DNA of 64,000 nucleotides from Auraticoccus cholistanensis (GCF_009742705.1 NZ_WPCU01000005.1:708196-772195), one strand, 5' to 3'. Shown: positions 22,929 through 31,236, counted from the stretch's first letter. Notes: a model not told the origin generated them from the sequence alone. Numbers and translations: made by a program.

Positions 22929-23926
22929 GAGGCCGAGAAGGCCCGGTCGACGTCGGCGGTCATCTGCTCGATGGAGGACGGTGCGGCGTTGGCCAGGTAC
23001 CAGGCGAACCCGTCGACCTCGAGGACCTTGCCGTTGCGGGCGGCGGTGGTGGAGTTCACCAGGCCGTTGTCGAGCACGTCGAGGGCCGGGGTCTCGTCGT
23101 CGCCGATGGCCTTGGCGCGGTCCAGGACGTAGACCACGTCGGGGTCGTACTCGGCGAAGAACTCCGCGGAGATCTCCTGGCCGTGGCCGCCCTCGTCGTC
23201 GACGGGGGCGTCGGTGGGCACGAAGCCGTAGTCGGAGTAGATGGTGCCGAAGCGGGAGCCGGGGCCGTAGGCGCTGGCGGTGCCGCCGGAGACCTGGACG
23301 AACATGGCCGTCTCGCCGGACTCCTCGGCCTTGGCCGCGACCTCCTCGACGGCGGCCGTGGCCTCGGCCATCCGCTGCTCGGCCTCGGCCTCCAGGCCGA
23401 AGATCGACCCCAGCTGCACCACGCGCTCGGTGGTCAGCGGCAGGGTCTGCTCCGGCGTCTCGGGACGCACCGACATGTCGACCACGGCCGGGGTGATCTT
23501 CTCCATCTCGGCCACGATCTCGGGCGTGCCCGAGCGGGAGCCGACCAGCACCACGTCGGGCTCCAGGGCGTTGATCGCCTCGTAGTCGAGCTCCTTCACG
23601 CCGCCGATCTTGGGCACCTCGTCACCGGCGTAGCGGGCCAGGTCCTCCGGCAGCGCGCCGGCCGAGGACGGCACGGCGTCGACCTCGACACCGAGGTCGT
23701 TCAGCGTGCGCACCACGCTCCAGTCGGTGGCGACGACGACCTCGGGGTCCTTCGGCACGGCCACGGTGCGGCCCTGGGAGTCGGTGATCGAGACGGTCTC
23801 GACGGGCCCGGTCTCGGCGTCGGCGGTCCCGGTGCCGCAGCCCGCGGCGGTCAGGGCCAGCGCGGCGGCGATCGCGGGGACGGTGAGCAGACGACGTCCG
23901 CGGGCACCGAGGTGCAGGTCGGTCAT
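22925..23926 (-). CDS. Iron-siderophore substrate-binding lipoprotein
   Basis: A 333-aa extracellular binding protein that captures ferric siderophore. It has an Arg-containing N-terminus and a lipobox Leu-Thr-Ala-Ala-Gly-Cys with the lipidated Cys30, followed by two lobes of the FhuD/BtuF type joined by a long helix; typical elements are Val-Val-Ala-Thr-Asp-Trp, Leu-Glu-Pro-Asp-Val-Val-Leu-Val-Gly-Ser and a Tyr-Asp-Pro-Asp-Val-Val-Tyr-Val-Leu stretch in the second lobe. The ATG at 23924-23926 is chosen over an in-frame ATG at 23959 because AAGGA lies about 10 nt upstream and the signal peptide begins right after it. First gene of a four-gene operon preceded by an IdeR/DtxR-like box, so iron-repressed. 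Confidence 0.92.
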   Translation of the reverse strand: MTDLHLGARGRRLLTVPAIAAALALTAAGCGTGTADAETGPVETVSITDSQGRTVAVPKDPEVVVATDWSVVRTLNDLGVEVDAVPSSAGALPEDLARYAGDEVPKIGGVKELDYEAINALEPDVVLVGSRSGTPEIVAEMEKITPAVVDMSVRPETPEQTLPLTTERVVQLGSIFGLEAEAEQRMAEATAAVEEVAAKAEESGETAMFVQVSGGTASAYGPGSRFGTIYSDYGFVPTDAPVDDEGGHGQEISAEFFAEYDPDVVYVLDRAKAIGDDETPALDVLDNGLVNSTTAARNGKVLEVDGFAWYLANAAPSSIEQMTADVDRAFSAS

Positions 23927-23946
23927 GACCGGCGGTCCTTCCAGAT

Positions 23947-23978
23947 AGGTGAACCTCACTTAGGTGAGACAAACCTAA
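23947..23978. promoter_or_regulatory. IdeR/DtxR-type iron boxes controlling the siderophore uptake operon
   Basis: A 19-bp element at 23960-23978 begins TTAGGT and ends ACCTAA and matches the IdeR/DtxR consensus at 16 of 19 positions. A second short palindrome AGGT-GA-ACCT at 23947-23956 adjoins it, 4 bp away. Both lie 21-52 bp upstream of the binding-protein start, over the likely promoter, so iron-loaded repressor would shut the operon. Confidence 0.85.
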
Positions 23979-24051
23979 AGCCGCTCCCACGGTGGTGGCC
24001 ACTCCGTCTCAGGTGGGATGGATCACACCCCACCCCGTCGTCCGGAGTCCG

Positions 24052-25122
24052 TCAGACACCGAGCCAGCGGCGCAGCGCCTCCGCGCAGGTCTCGAGGTCG
24101 GCCACCGGGCAGAACTCGTCGTCGGCGTGGGCCTTGCTGGGGTCGCCGGGGCCGAAGTTCACCGCCGGGACCCCCACGGCGGAGAAGCGGGCCACGTCGG
24201 TCCAGCCGAACTTGGCCTGCGGCTCACCGCCGACGGCGGCCACGAAGGCCGCGGCGGCGGGCTGGTCCAGACCGGGACGGGCCCCGGCGGAGAGGTCGAC
24301 CACCTCCAGCGCGTGGGGGGCGAAGAAGTCGCGGACGAACTCCACCGCCTGCTCGGGGCTGCGGTCGGGGGCGAAGCGGAAGTTGACGTCGACCACGCAC
24401 CGGTCGGGGATGACGTTGCCGGCGATGCCGCCGCTGATGGCCACCGCGTTGAGGCCCTCGTGGTAGCGCAGGCCGTCCACCACGACCTGGCGCGGCTCGT
24501 GGTCGGCGAGCCGCTGCAGCACGTCGGCGGCGTCGTGGATGGCGTTGTGACCCATCCAGGCCCGGGCGGAGTGGGCGGCGGTGCCGCTCAGCTCGATCCG
24601 GGTCCGCAGCGTGCCCTGGCAGCCGCCCTCGACGCGGGCGTTGGACGGCTCACCCAGCACCGCGAAGGACCCCTCCAGCCACTCGGGGTGGTTGCGCGAG
24701 ATGCGGCCGAGCCCGTTGCGCTCGGCCTCGACCTCCTCCTGGTCGTAGAAGATCCAGGTCACGTCGTGCACCGGCGTCACGGCCCGGGCGGCCACGGCCA
24801 GCGCGACGGCCACACCGCCCTTCATGTCGCAGCTGCCGCGCCCCCAGACGGCGTCGACGCCGTCGACCAGCAGCCGTCGCGACGGGAGGTTCCCGGCCAC
24901 CGGCACCGTGTCGAGGTGGCCGGCGACCACCACCCGCTCCGCCCGGCCGAGCTCGGTGCGCGCCACCACCGTGTCGCCGTCGCGGTCGACGCGCAGGTGG
25001 CCGCAGCCGCGCAGCGCCTGCTCGACCTCGTCGGCGATCCGGGCCTCGTCCCCGCTGACGGACTCGAGGTCCACGAGGGCCTGCAGCAGGTCGGGCAGCG
25101 GGGCGGTGAGGTCGAGGGCCAT
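24052..25122 (-). CDS. dapE: Succinyl-diaminopimelate desuccinylase
   Basis: A 356-aa M20-family metallopeptidase that releases succinate from N-succinyl-LL-diaminopimelate, late in lysine and peptidoglycan precursor synthesis. Metal and catalytic residues are visible: His69-Leu-Asp71 (Gly-His-Leu-Asp-Thr-Val-Pro), Asp99 (Gly-Ser-Cys-Asp-Met-Lys-Gly-Gly), the Glu129-Glu130 pair, and the C-terminal His in Ser-Lys-Ala-His-Ala-Asp-Asp-Glu. Length fits the actinobacterial form. The ATG has a TAGGGT box 7 bp upstream. It is divergent from dapD (82 bp between starts), as in M. tuberculosis Rv1202/Rv1201c. Confidence 0.93.
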   Translation of the reverse strand: MALDLTAPLPDLLQALVDLESVSGDEARIADEVEQALRGCGHLRVDRDGDTVVARTELGRAERVVVAGHLDTVPVAGNLPSRRLLVDGVDAVWGRGSCDMKGGVAVALAVAARAVTPVHDVTWIFYDQEEVEAERNGLGRISRNHPEWLEGSFAVLGEPSNARVEGGCQGTLRTRIELSGTAAHSARAWMGHNAIHDAADVLQRLADHEPRQVVVDGLRYHEGLNAVAISGGIAGNVIPDRCVVDVNFRFAPDRSPEQAVEFVRDFFAPHALEVVDLSAGARPGLDQPAAAAFVAAVGGEPQAKFGWTDVARFSAVGVPAVNFGPGDPSKAHADDEFCPVADLETCAEALRRWLGV

Positions 25123-25129
25123 GGCCGCG

Positions 25130-25135
25130 ACCCTA
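25130..25135 (-). promoter_or_regulatory. Putative leaderless -10 box for dapE
   Basis: TAGGGT on the minus strand is 7 bp before the dapE ATG. Confidence 0.55.
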
Positions 25136-25191
25136 TCCGCGCCCGGCCGCCGTCCGGGTGCCAGCCGGACGGCGCTGTCGCCGGCAGCCAC

Positions 25192-25197
25192 TACGCT
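25192..25197 (+). promoter_or_regulatory. Putative leaderless -10 box for dapD
   Basis: TACGCT is 7 bp before the dapD ATG. With the dapE box it makes a compact divergent promoter of 82 bp. Confidence 0.55.
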
Positions 25198-25204
25198 CTG
25201 CGCC

Positions 25205-26125
25205 ATGCCCGACGACATCCGCACCGCCTCCGGCTGGGGCCTGGCCACCGTCACCGACGGCGGCCAGGTGCTCGACACCTGGTTCCCCGCGCCCGCGCTG
25301 GGCGCCGCTCCGGCCGAGGCCCCGGCCGAGCTGGTCGCCGCCGAGGACCCGACCCGGCGCGTGCGCACCGAGGTCGTCCGCGTCGAGATCGACCTGGACG
25401 AGTCGCCGAGCGGCACCGCGGACGCCTACCTGCGGCTGCACCTGCTCAGCCACCGCCTGGTCCGCCCGCGCGAGCTGAACCTCGACGGCCTGTTCGGCGT
25501 GCTGCCCAACGTGGTGTGGACGACCGCCGGCCCCTGCGCCGTCGACGGCTTCGAGCAGGTCCGGGCCGCGCTGCGGGCCCGTGACGGCCACGTCACCGTG
25601 CTCGGCGTCGACAAGTTCCCGCGGATGGTCGACTACGTGCTGCCGGCGGGGGTGCGGGTGGCCGACGCCGACCGGGTCCGCCTCGGCGCCCACCTGGCCC
25701 CCGGCACCACGGTGATGCACGAGGGCTTCGTCAACTTCAACGCCGGCACGCTGGGCGCCTCCATGGTCGAGGGGCGGATCAGCCAGGGCGTGGTGGTCGG
25801 GGACGGCTCCGACATCGGCGGCGGCGCCTCCATCATGGGCACCCTCTCCGGCGGCGGCACCGAGGTGGTCTCCATCGGCGAGCGCTGCCTGCTGGGCGCG
25901 CAGTCCGGGCTGGGCATCGCCCTCGGTGACGACTGCGTGGTCGAGGCGGGGCTGTACCTCACCGCCGGGACCAAGGTGACGCTGCCCGACGGCCGGGTGG
26001 TCAAGGCCCGCGAGCTCTCCGGCGCCGACGGGCTGCAGTTCTGGCGCAACTCCACCACCGGGGTGGTGGAGGCCCGTCCGCGCGCCGGCAGCTTCAGCCT
26101 GAACGCCGACCTGCACGCCAACTGA
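25205..26125 (+). CDS. dapD: Tetrahydrodipicolinate N-succinyltransferase
   Basis: A 306-aa trimeric left-handed beta-helix acyltransferase that succinylates tetrahydrodipicolinate, committing the cell to the succinylase branch of lysine synthesis. The N-terminal domain (1-150) is the actinobacterial type; the hexapeptide-repeat helix spans about 155-260 ([29 protein letters not shown]). Gly-Ala-Gln-Ser-Gly-Leu-Gly-Ile is the CoA-site loop. It works with DapC (31920-33044) and DapE (divergent neighbour) in consecutive steps. Start fixed by the TACGCT box 7 bp upstream. Confidence 0.93.
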   Translation: MPDDIRTASGWGLATVTDGGQVLDTWFPAPALGAAPAEAPAELVAAEDPTRRVRTEVVRVEIDLDESPSGTADAYLRLHLLSHRLVRPRELNLDGLFGVLPNVVWTTAGPCAVDGFEQVRAALRARDGHVTVLGVDKFPRMVDYVLPAGVRVADADRVRLGAHLAPGTTVMHEGFVNFNAGTLGASMVEGRISQGVVVGDGSDIGGGASIMGTLSGGGTEVVSIGERCLLGAQSGLGIALGDDCVVEAGLYLTAGTKVTLPDGRVVKARELSGADGLQFWRNSTTGVVEARPRAGSFSLNADLHAN

Positions 26126-26147
26126 GCCCGCCGCCGGACCAGCTGCG

Positions 26148-27038
26148 ATGCCACCGCCTGCACGACGGACCCGGCTGCTGCGCTCCCTCGGCTGCCTCGG
26201 GCTGGCCGTGGTGGTGCTGCTCGGCCTCGCGGTGGGCGGGTTCGCCCTGCTGCGCTCGCGCGGCCTGGCCGACCCCTCGCCGTTCGAGCCGCGCTGCGTC
26301 GCGGTGGCCAACGACCTCGCGGTGACGATCACCCCCGACCAGGCCCACTACACCGCCATCATCACCGGGGTGTCGGTCGAGCGGGGGCTGTCCCCGCGGG
26401 CGGCCTCGATCGCGATGGCGACGGTCTACCAGGAGACCGGGATCCGCAACCTCGACGGCGGCGACCGGGACTCGGTGGGGCTGTTCCAGCAGCGCCCCTC
26501 CCAGGGCTGGGGCACGGTCGAGGAGATCATGGACCCCTACTACAGCACCGGACGCTTCTACGACGCCCTGGTGGAGGTCGACGGCTGGGAGACCGGCGAC
26601 ATCAACGACGTCGCCCAGGAGGTGCAGCGCAGCGGCTACCCAGAGGCCTACCGCGACCACGAGGCCGACGCCCGGGTGCTGGCCAGCGTCTTCACCGGCC
26701 ACTCCCCCGCCGCGCTGCGCTGCTCCCACGGCGAGCTGGGCCGGGCCGACGTCGACGGGCTCACCGAGTCCCTCACCGACACCCTGGGAGACCTCGAGAC
26801 GACCGAGGCGCCGGCCGGCGAGGACGGCACCCCCGCGTCGCTGTCGGTCCGCGCCCCGCGGGAGACGCTGGCGTGGACGGTGGCCGCCCACGCCGTCGCC
26901 AACGCCGGCCGCCACGGCGTGCAGTCGGTCGAGGTCGCCGGCACCACCTGGACCCACGACCCCGACGGGCTCGGCGAGTGGCTGCCGAGCGCCGCCACCG
27001 ACCCCGACGCCGTCCGCATCACCTTCACCGCCGGCTGA
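26148..27038 (+). CDS. Membrane-anchored lysozyme/transglycosylase-like protein of unknown function
   Basis: A 296-aa protein with an N-terminal basic stretch and one transmembrane helix (about 13-35); the rest should be outside. Residues 80-125 look like a soluble-lytic-transglycosylase-type core: Arg-Ala-Ala-Ser-Ile-Ala-Met-Ala-Thr-Val-Tyr-Gln-Glu-Thr-Gly with candidate catalytic Glu96, then Asp-Ser-Val-Gly-Leu-Phe-Gln-Gln-Arg-Pro-Ser-Gln-Gly-Trp-Gly. Two cysteines (50 and about 187) may pair. Residues 210-296 are a less recognisable beta-rich tail. This family is often annotated only as hypothetical in actinobacteria, and activity on peptidoglycan is an inference from the motif. It begins 22 bp after dapD and may be co-transcribed with it. 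Confidence 0.7.
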   Translation: MPPPARRTRLLRSLGCLGLAVVVLLGLAVGGFALLRSRGLADPSPFEPRCVAVANDLAVTITPDQAHYTAIITGVSVERGLSPRAASIAMATVYQETGIRNLDGGDRDSVGLFQQRPSQGWGTVEEIMDPYYSTGRFYDALVEVDGWETGDINDVAQEVQRSGYPEAYRDHEADARVLASVFTGHSPAALRCSHGELGRADVDGLTESLTDTLGDLETTEAPAGEDGTPASLSVRAPRETLAWTVAAHAVANAGRHGVQSVEVAGTTWTHDPDGLGEWLPSAATDPDAVRITFTAG

Positions 27039-27115
27039 GGGGCGCACCCGGCGAGGTGGCCACCATCACACCCCGGGCGGCCCTGCGAGGCCCCGCACGT
27101 GGCACCCGCGCTCCC

Positions 27116-27121
27116 TAGGCT
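27116..27121 (+). promoter_or_regulatory. Putative leaderless -10 box for the lipoprotein gene at 27129
   Basis: TAGGCT is 7 bp before the ATG. Confidence 0.5.
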
Positions 27122-27128
27122 GCCCGGC

Positions 27129-27596
27129 ATGTCGACCTCCTTCCGCCCGCTGTGGCTTGCCGTCCCCGCCGTCCTCCTGCTCGCCGGCTGCGGCAACGCC
27201 GCAGAGGTGGCGATCGGGGAACCGGCGGAGATCGCGAACGGGACGCTGACGGTGACCGAGGTGAGGCAGGGCACGGCGCAGGACGTCGAGGTCCTGGACC
27301 TCGAGGACCTGCAGCAGCACACGCCCTACTTCGTCCGCTACCAGGTGGCCTTCGAGGAGGGCACCCCCGAGAACGAGCAGAACCTGTCGACCGCCCTCTG
27401 GGACGGGGAGGCGACCGGAGGCGAGATCTCGCCGGTGTGGGTGCAGCAGCTCGGTGACGTGTTCCCCTGCAACGGCGTGGCCGAGGTGACCGCCGGGAGG
27501 GGCGAGGGCTGCCAGCTCCTCATGGTCGAGCCCGGTGAGACCCTGGAGGCGGTGGAGTACGCCGGTCGCGCACGGTGGCCGGTCAACGGCAGCTGA
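27129..27596 (+). CDS. Small lipoprotein of unknown function
   Basis: A 155-aa exported protein. The signal peptide runs from Arg6 through a hydrophobic core to the lipobox Leu-Leu-Ala-Gly-Cys, with lipidation expected at Cys21. The mature part is acidic (many Glu/Asp between 40 and 110) and beta-rich, with two further cysteines near 119 and 134 that could form a disulfide. It resembles the many short DUF-type actinobacterial lipoproteins with an Ig-like or DUF4352-like fold, but no family can be assigned with confidence. Start chosen by the TAGGCT box 7 bp upstream. Confidence 0.7.
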   Translation: MSTSFRPLWLAVPAVLLLAGCGNAAEVAIGEPAEIANGTLTVTEVRQGTAQDVEVLDLEDLQQHTPYFVRYQVAFEEGTPENEQNLSTALWDGEATGGEISPVWVQQLGDVFPCNGVAEVTAGRGEGCQLLMVEPGETLEAVEYAGRARWPVNGS

Positions 27597-27615
27597 CCGG
27601 CCACCGCCGACCGGC

Positions 27616-28362
27616 TCAGGCCGGGCGCAGCCTCAGTGCCTGCATCCCGCCGTCGACCGCCAGCTCCACCCCGCTGGTGGACGAGCTGAGCGGGCTGGCC
27701 AGGTAGGCCACCGCCTGCGCGACCTCGTCGGGGCTGACCAGGCGCCCGTGCGGCTGACGGGCCTCCAGCGCCGCGCGCTCGGCGGCGGGGTCCTCGGCGC
27801 TGTCCAGCAGCCGCTGCACCCACGGGGTGTCGGCGGTGCCGGGGTTGACGCAGTTGACCCGGATGCCCTCGCGCAGGTGGTCGGCCGCCATGGCGCGGGT
27901 CAGCGCCGACACCGCGCCCTTGGTGGCGCTGTAGAGGGCCCGCTGCGGCAGCCCGGCCGTCGCGGCGATCGAGGAGGTGTTGACCACCGCCGCGGCGGGC
28001 GAGCGCCGCAGGTGCGGCAGGGCGGCGCGGGCCACCCGCACCATGCCCACCACGTTGACGTCGAAGACCCGGTGCCAGGTCTCGTCGTCGTTGGCGCTGA
28101 CGTCGCCCTGGGCGCCGATGCCGGCGTTGTTGACCACCACGTCGAGCCGGCCGTGCCGCTCGACCACCGCGGCCACGGCCGCGTCCACCGACTCGGTCGA
28201 GGACACGTCGCAGCGGATGGAGGTGAAGGGGCTGTCGGGGTCCGGACGAAGGTCGAGCACCGCCACGGTGGCGCCGCGGCCGGCCAGCACCTCGGCGGTG
28301 CGGGCGCCGATGCCGGAGGCGCCGCCGGTGACCACGGCCACCAGGCCGTCGAAGTCGTTCAC
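27616..28362 (-). CDS. SDR dehydrogenase, probably 2-keto-3-deoxy-L-fuconate-type dehydrogenase
   Basis: A 248-aa classical short-chain dehydrogenase with Thr-Gly-Gly-Ala-Ser-Gly-Ile-Gly at 12-19, Asp37 after strand two (NAD preference), Asn-Asn-Ala-Gly at 78-81 and catalytic Ser131, Tyr144, Lys148. It is the last gene of an operon with a lactonase-like amidohydrolase, an aldose dehydrogenase-like AKR and an FAH-family hydrolase. That combination matches the non-phosphorylative L-fucose/L-rhamnose-type route, where such an SDR oxidises 2-keto-3-deoxy-L-fuconate before the FAH enzyme cleaves the diketo acid. The sugar is an inference from the gene set. The GTG start overlaps the FAH gene by 4 bp. 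Confidence 0.8.
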   Translation of the reverse strand: MNDFDGLVAVVTGGASGIGARTAEVLAGRGATVAVLDLRPDPDSPFTSIRCDVSSTESVDAAVAAVVERHGRLDVVVNNAGIGAQGDVSANDDETWHRVFDVNVVGMVRVARAALPHLRRSPAAAVVNTSSIAATAGLPQRALYSATKGAVSALTRAMAADHLREGIRVNCVNPGTADTPWVQRLLDSAEDPAAERAALEARQPHGRLVSPDEVAQAVAYLASPLSSSTSGVELAVDGGMQALRLRPA

Positions 28363-29210
28363 GACTGCTCCCCGCTCCGGTAGATCTGACGCTGCCGTCC
28401 CAGACCGTCGATCTCCAGCTCGACCACGTCGCCGGGCTGCAGGTAGGGGAAGCGGCCGGACAGCGCCACGCCCTCCGGGGTGCCGGTGAGGATGAGGTCG
28501 CCCGGCTCGAGGGTCATGTACTGGCTCAGGTCGCGGACCAGGTCGGCGACGGAGAACACCATGTCGCTGGTGCTGGAGTCCTGGCGCGGTTCGCCGTTGA
28601 CCCAGCTGCGCAGCCGCAGCGCGGCGGCGTCCACCTCGTCGGGGGTCGCGACGTAGGGACCGAGCGGCAGGAAGCCCTTGCAGCACTTGCCCTTGCTCCA
28701 CTGCCCGCCGCTGAGCTCGATCTGGAAGGTGCGCTCGGAGAGGTCGTTGGCCAGCACGTACCCGGCCACGTGAGCCAGCGGGTCGTCGTCGGGGCCGAGG
28801 TTCGCGGCCTCGGCACCGATCACCACGCCGAGCTCGACCTCCCAGTCGGTCTTGGTGGAGCCGCGCGGGATGGTCACCTCGTCGTCGGGGCCGGCCAGCG
28901 TGGCCGGGGACTTGAGGAAGATGATCGGCCGGCTCGGCGGCTCCGACCCGCTCTCGGCGGCGTGGGCGGCGTAGTTCATGCCGATGCAGATGAGGGCGCC
29001 GCCGCGGGGCAGGGCCGCGCCCACCCGCTCGCCGTCGACCGTGGTGGCCGGCAGGCTGCCTGCCGCCACCGCCTCGGCCAGCCGGGCCGGGCCCTCGGCC
29101 CAGAAGTCGTGCCCGAAGTCGGGGGTGAGGCCGCTGGCGTCGTAGTGGCGCCCCTCCACCTCGACCACCGGACGCTCGGCGCCCGGCGCGCCGATCCGCA
29201 TCAGTCTCAT
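28359..29210 (-). CDS. Fumarylacetoacetate hydrolase-family protein, probable 2,4-diketo-3-deoxy-sugar-acid hydrolase
   Basis: A 283-aa FAH-fold hydrolase. Substrate and metal residues are recognisable: Cys-Ile-Gly-Met-Asn-Tyr-Ala-Ala-His-Ala at 75-84, the magnesium ligands Glu124 and Glu126 (Thr-Asp-Trp-Glu-Val-Glu-Leu-Gly) and Asp155 (Asn-Asp-Leu-Ser-Glu-Arg), and Thr-Gly-Thr-Pro-Glu-Gly-Val near 250. In the non-phosphorylative deoxysugar pathway this enzyme splits 2,4-diketo-3-deoxy-L-fuconate into pyruvate and lactate. The ATG has a good AAGGAG 8 nt upstream. It is coupled to the downstream SDR by a 4-bp overlap and follows the AKR by 62 bp. Confidence 0.85.
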   Translation of the reverse strand: MRLMRIGAPGAERPVVEVEGRHYDASGLTPDFGHDFWAEGPARLAEAVAAGSLPATTVDGERVGAALPRGGALICIGMNYAAHAAESGSEPPSRPIIFLKSPATLAGPDDEVTIPRGSTKTDWEVELGVVIGAEAANLGPDDDPLAHVAGYVLANDLSERTFQIELSGGQWSKGKCCKGFLPLGPYVATPDEVDAAALRLRSWVNGEPRQDSSTSDMVFSVADLVRDLSQYMTLEPGDLILTGTPEGVALSGRFPYLQPGDVVELEIDGLGRQRQIYRSGEQS

Positions 29211-29272
29211 CTGCTGCTCCTTCTCGTTTCTCGGGTGCCCGGCGGACCGGGCGGCTCTGGGGGTGGCCCCGC

Positions 29273-30247
29273 TCAGCCCGGCGCGGGCACCAGCCCGGCG
29301 GCGTCGAGGGCCTCGAACAGCTCGTCGGGGACCTGCTGGGCCACCCGGGCGAGGTTCTGGCGGACGTGGTCGGGGCTCTGCATCCCCAGGGCGACGCTGA
29401 CCACGGCCGGCTCGCGCAGCGGGTAGGCGATGGCGGCGGCGGGCAGGGTGGTGCCGAACTCCCGGCACAGCTCGCCGATCGCGCGGACCCGGGTCAGGAC
29501 GTCCTCGGGCACCGCGCCGTAGTTGTAGTGGCTGGCGGCACCCGGGTCGTCCTCGGCGAGCACCCCGGAGTTGAAGACGGCGGCGCAGACCACCGCCACC
29601 CCGGTGCGCCGACAGGTGGCGAAGAGCTCGCCCGCCCGCTGCTCGAGCAGGGTGTGGCGCCCGGCCAGCATCATGACGTCGGCGTCGGTCTCGGCGGCGA
29701 ACCGCTGCAGCATCCCGGCCTGGTTCATGCCGGCCCCCCAGGCGCGCACCAGCCCCTCGTCCCGGAGCCGCGACAGCTCGGGGACCGCGCCGGCCATCGC
29801 CTCCTCGAAGTGGTCGTCGGGGTCGTGGATGTAGGCGATGTCGAGGTGGTCCAGCCCCAGCCGCTCCAGGCTCTCGTGGACGCTGCGACGCACCCCCTCG
29901 GCGCTGAAGTCCCACACCCGGACGAGGTCGTCGGGGACGTGGAACTCCCCGTCGCGTCCGGTGGGCGAGGGGTTGGGCCGCAGCAGCCGGCCCACCTTGG
30001 TCGAGAGCACGTACTCCTGCCGCGGCCGCTCCCGCAGGGCACGGCCGAGACGACGCTCGGAGACGCCCAGCCCGTAGTGCGGGGCGGTGTCGAAGTAGCG
30101 GATGCCGCCGTCCCAGGCCGCGGCGACGGTGGCCTCGGCCTGCTCGTCGTCGATGGCCTGGTACAGGTTGCCCAGCTGCGCGGTGCCGAGCGCCACCGGG
30201 GTGGGGTGCACGCCGCGGTCGTGCAGCCGCGAGGCCGGCGCGCTCAC
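29273..30247 (-). CDS. Aldo/keto reductase, probable L-fucose/D-threo-aldose 1-dehydrogenase
   Basis: A 324-aa aldo-keto reductase with the tetrad Asp53, Tyr58 (Phe-Asp-Thr-Ala-Pro-His-Tyr), Lys84 (Ser-Thr-Lys) and His141 (Tyr-Ile-His-Asp-Pro). The sequence style (Gly-Thr-Ala-Gln-Leu-Gly-Asn-Leu-Tyr near 21-29, Gly-Leu-Gly-Val-Ser-Glu-Arg-Arg-Leu-Gly near 59-68, Arg-Leu-Leu-Arg-Pro) is that of D-threo-aldose 1-dehydrogenases, which oxidise L-fucose and similar sugars to lactones. The adjacent amidohydrolase would open the lactone. The GTG start overlaps the amidohydrolase stop by 4 bp. It differs clearly from the second AKR at 12798-13694. Confidence 0.87.
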   Translation of the reverse strand: MSAPASRLHDRGVHPTPVALGTAQLGNLYQAIDDEQAEATVAAAWDGGIRYFDTAPHYGLGVSERRLGRALRERPRQEYVLSTKVGRLLRPNPSPTGRDGEFHVPDDLVRVWDFSAEGVRRSVHESLERLGLDHLDIAYIHDPDDHFEEAMAGAVPELSRLRDEGLVRAWGAGMNQAGMLQRFAAETDADVMMLAGRHTLLEQRAGELFATCRRTGVAVVCAAVFNSGVLAEDDPGAASHYNYGAVPEDVLTRVRAIGELCREFGTTLPAAAIAYPLREPAVVSVALGMQSPDHVRQNLARVAQQVPDELFEALDAAGLVPAPG

Positions 30248-31104
30248 CGGACGTCCCAGCGGTAGGTGCGGCGGGCGGTGCCTCGCAGCAGCTCGTCCAG
30301 CTCCGTGCCGCTCGCCCCCGACTCACGCGCGACCAGGCCCACCCACTCCGACCAGGAGCGCCCCGGGGCGCTCCCCAGCGAGGACACCGGCCAGTCCGAG
30401 CCGACCACCGCGCGGTCGGTGCCGAAGAGCTCCAGGCCACGACGGACGTACCAGGCGGCCTGCTCGGCCAGCGGCTGGTCGGGGTCGGACTCGGCTCCGA
30501 GCCCGGACACCTTGAGCACCACGTTCGGCTGCCCGGCGAGCGCGCGGACGTCGTGCAGCCAGCCGTCGCGCAGCTCCGGCCGGCGCAGCGGCGGCTTGCC
30601 CAGGTGGTCCAGCACGAACCGCACCGAGGGGCTCCGGCGGACCAGCTCCACGACCTCCCCCAGCTGCGTGTGGCGGACCGTGACGTCGAAGACGAGGTTC
30701 CGCTCCGCCACCTCCGCCAGCCCGGCCAGCATCGCGTCGGTGACGACCGCACCCTCGGGCTCGTCCTGCAGCAGCCGTCGCACCCCCGTGACCAGCGGGT
30801 GCTCGGCCAGCCGGTCGAGGTGGTCGACCAGGCCGGGGCCGTCGACGGGGGCGGCGGCGACCATGGCCACCAGCCGCAGACCGCTCCCGCGGCCCGCCTC
30901 CGCCTGCTCCTCGACCCAGCGGACCTCGTCCAGCGACTGCTCGGGCAGGCAGTCGGCCTGCACCACCACCGACGCGGCAGCGGGGACGTCGACGGCCGCC
31001 TGCTCGACCAGGTGCGGGCGGGCGAGCTCGGGCGTGGCGTCCAGCCACGGGTAGCGCAGCCGCTGGGTATCCCAGAGGTGGAGGTGGGTGTCGACGACGT
31101 CCAA
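30244..31104 (-). CDS. Amidohydrolase-family lactonase, probable L-fuconolactone hydrolase
   Basis: A 286-aa TIM-barrel metallohydrolase of the COG3618 type. It begins with the signature Val-Val-Asp-Thr-His-Leu-His-Leu-Trp (His7, His9); further metal or catalytic residues are in Phe-Val-Leu-Asp-His-Leu-Gly-Lys-Pro (about 165-173) and Gly-Ser-Asp-Trp-Pro near 240. Members hydrolyse L-fuconolactone, L-rhamnono-lactone and related sugar lactones, which fits its place before the aldose dehydrogenase. The only start that keeps the N-terminal His-x-His close to the terminus is a TTG at 31102-31104, preceded by GAAGGGA about 10 nt upstream. It is the first gene of the four-gene sugar operon and divergent from the GntR gene. 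Confidence 0.82.
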   Translation of the reverse strand: MDVVDTHLHLWDTQRLRYPWLDATPELARPHLVEQAAVDVPAAASVVVQADCLPEQSLDEVRWVEEQAEAGRGSGLRLVAMVAAAPVDGPGLVDHLDRLAEHPLVTGVRRLLQDEPEGAVVTDAMLAGLAEVAERNLVFDVTVRHTQLGEVVELVRRSPSVRFVLDHLGKPPLRRPELRDGWLHDVRALAGQPNVVLKVSGLGAESDPDQPLAEQAAWYVRRGLELFGTDRAVVGSDWPVSSLGSAPGRSWSEWVGLVARESGASGTELDELLRGTARRTYRWDVR

Positions 31105-31208
31105 CGCGGCTGTTCCCTTCGACGGCGAGCCAGAGATCCGACAACTTGCCGCCCACCGCTGGACGGTCCGGTGGCCCGCTCGACTCACCCTAGTGACGGC
31201 CTCCGACA

Positions 31209-31236
31209 TGGTCCACACTGGTCCGATGAATGGTCC
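31209..31236. promoter_or_regulatory. Three TGGTCC direct repeats at the GntR gene start
   Basis: TGGTCC occurs at 31209-31214, 31219-31224 and 31231-31236, spaced 10 and 12 bp. They lie between the divergent GntR and sugar-operon genes and run into the GntR start, so they may be auto-operator half-sites. Confidence 0.35.

Noticed and set aside
12798..30247. The two aldo/keto reductases as a recent duplication
   Set aside because: They share only the family motifs; lengths, N-termini and loop sequences differ throughout.
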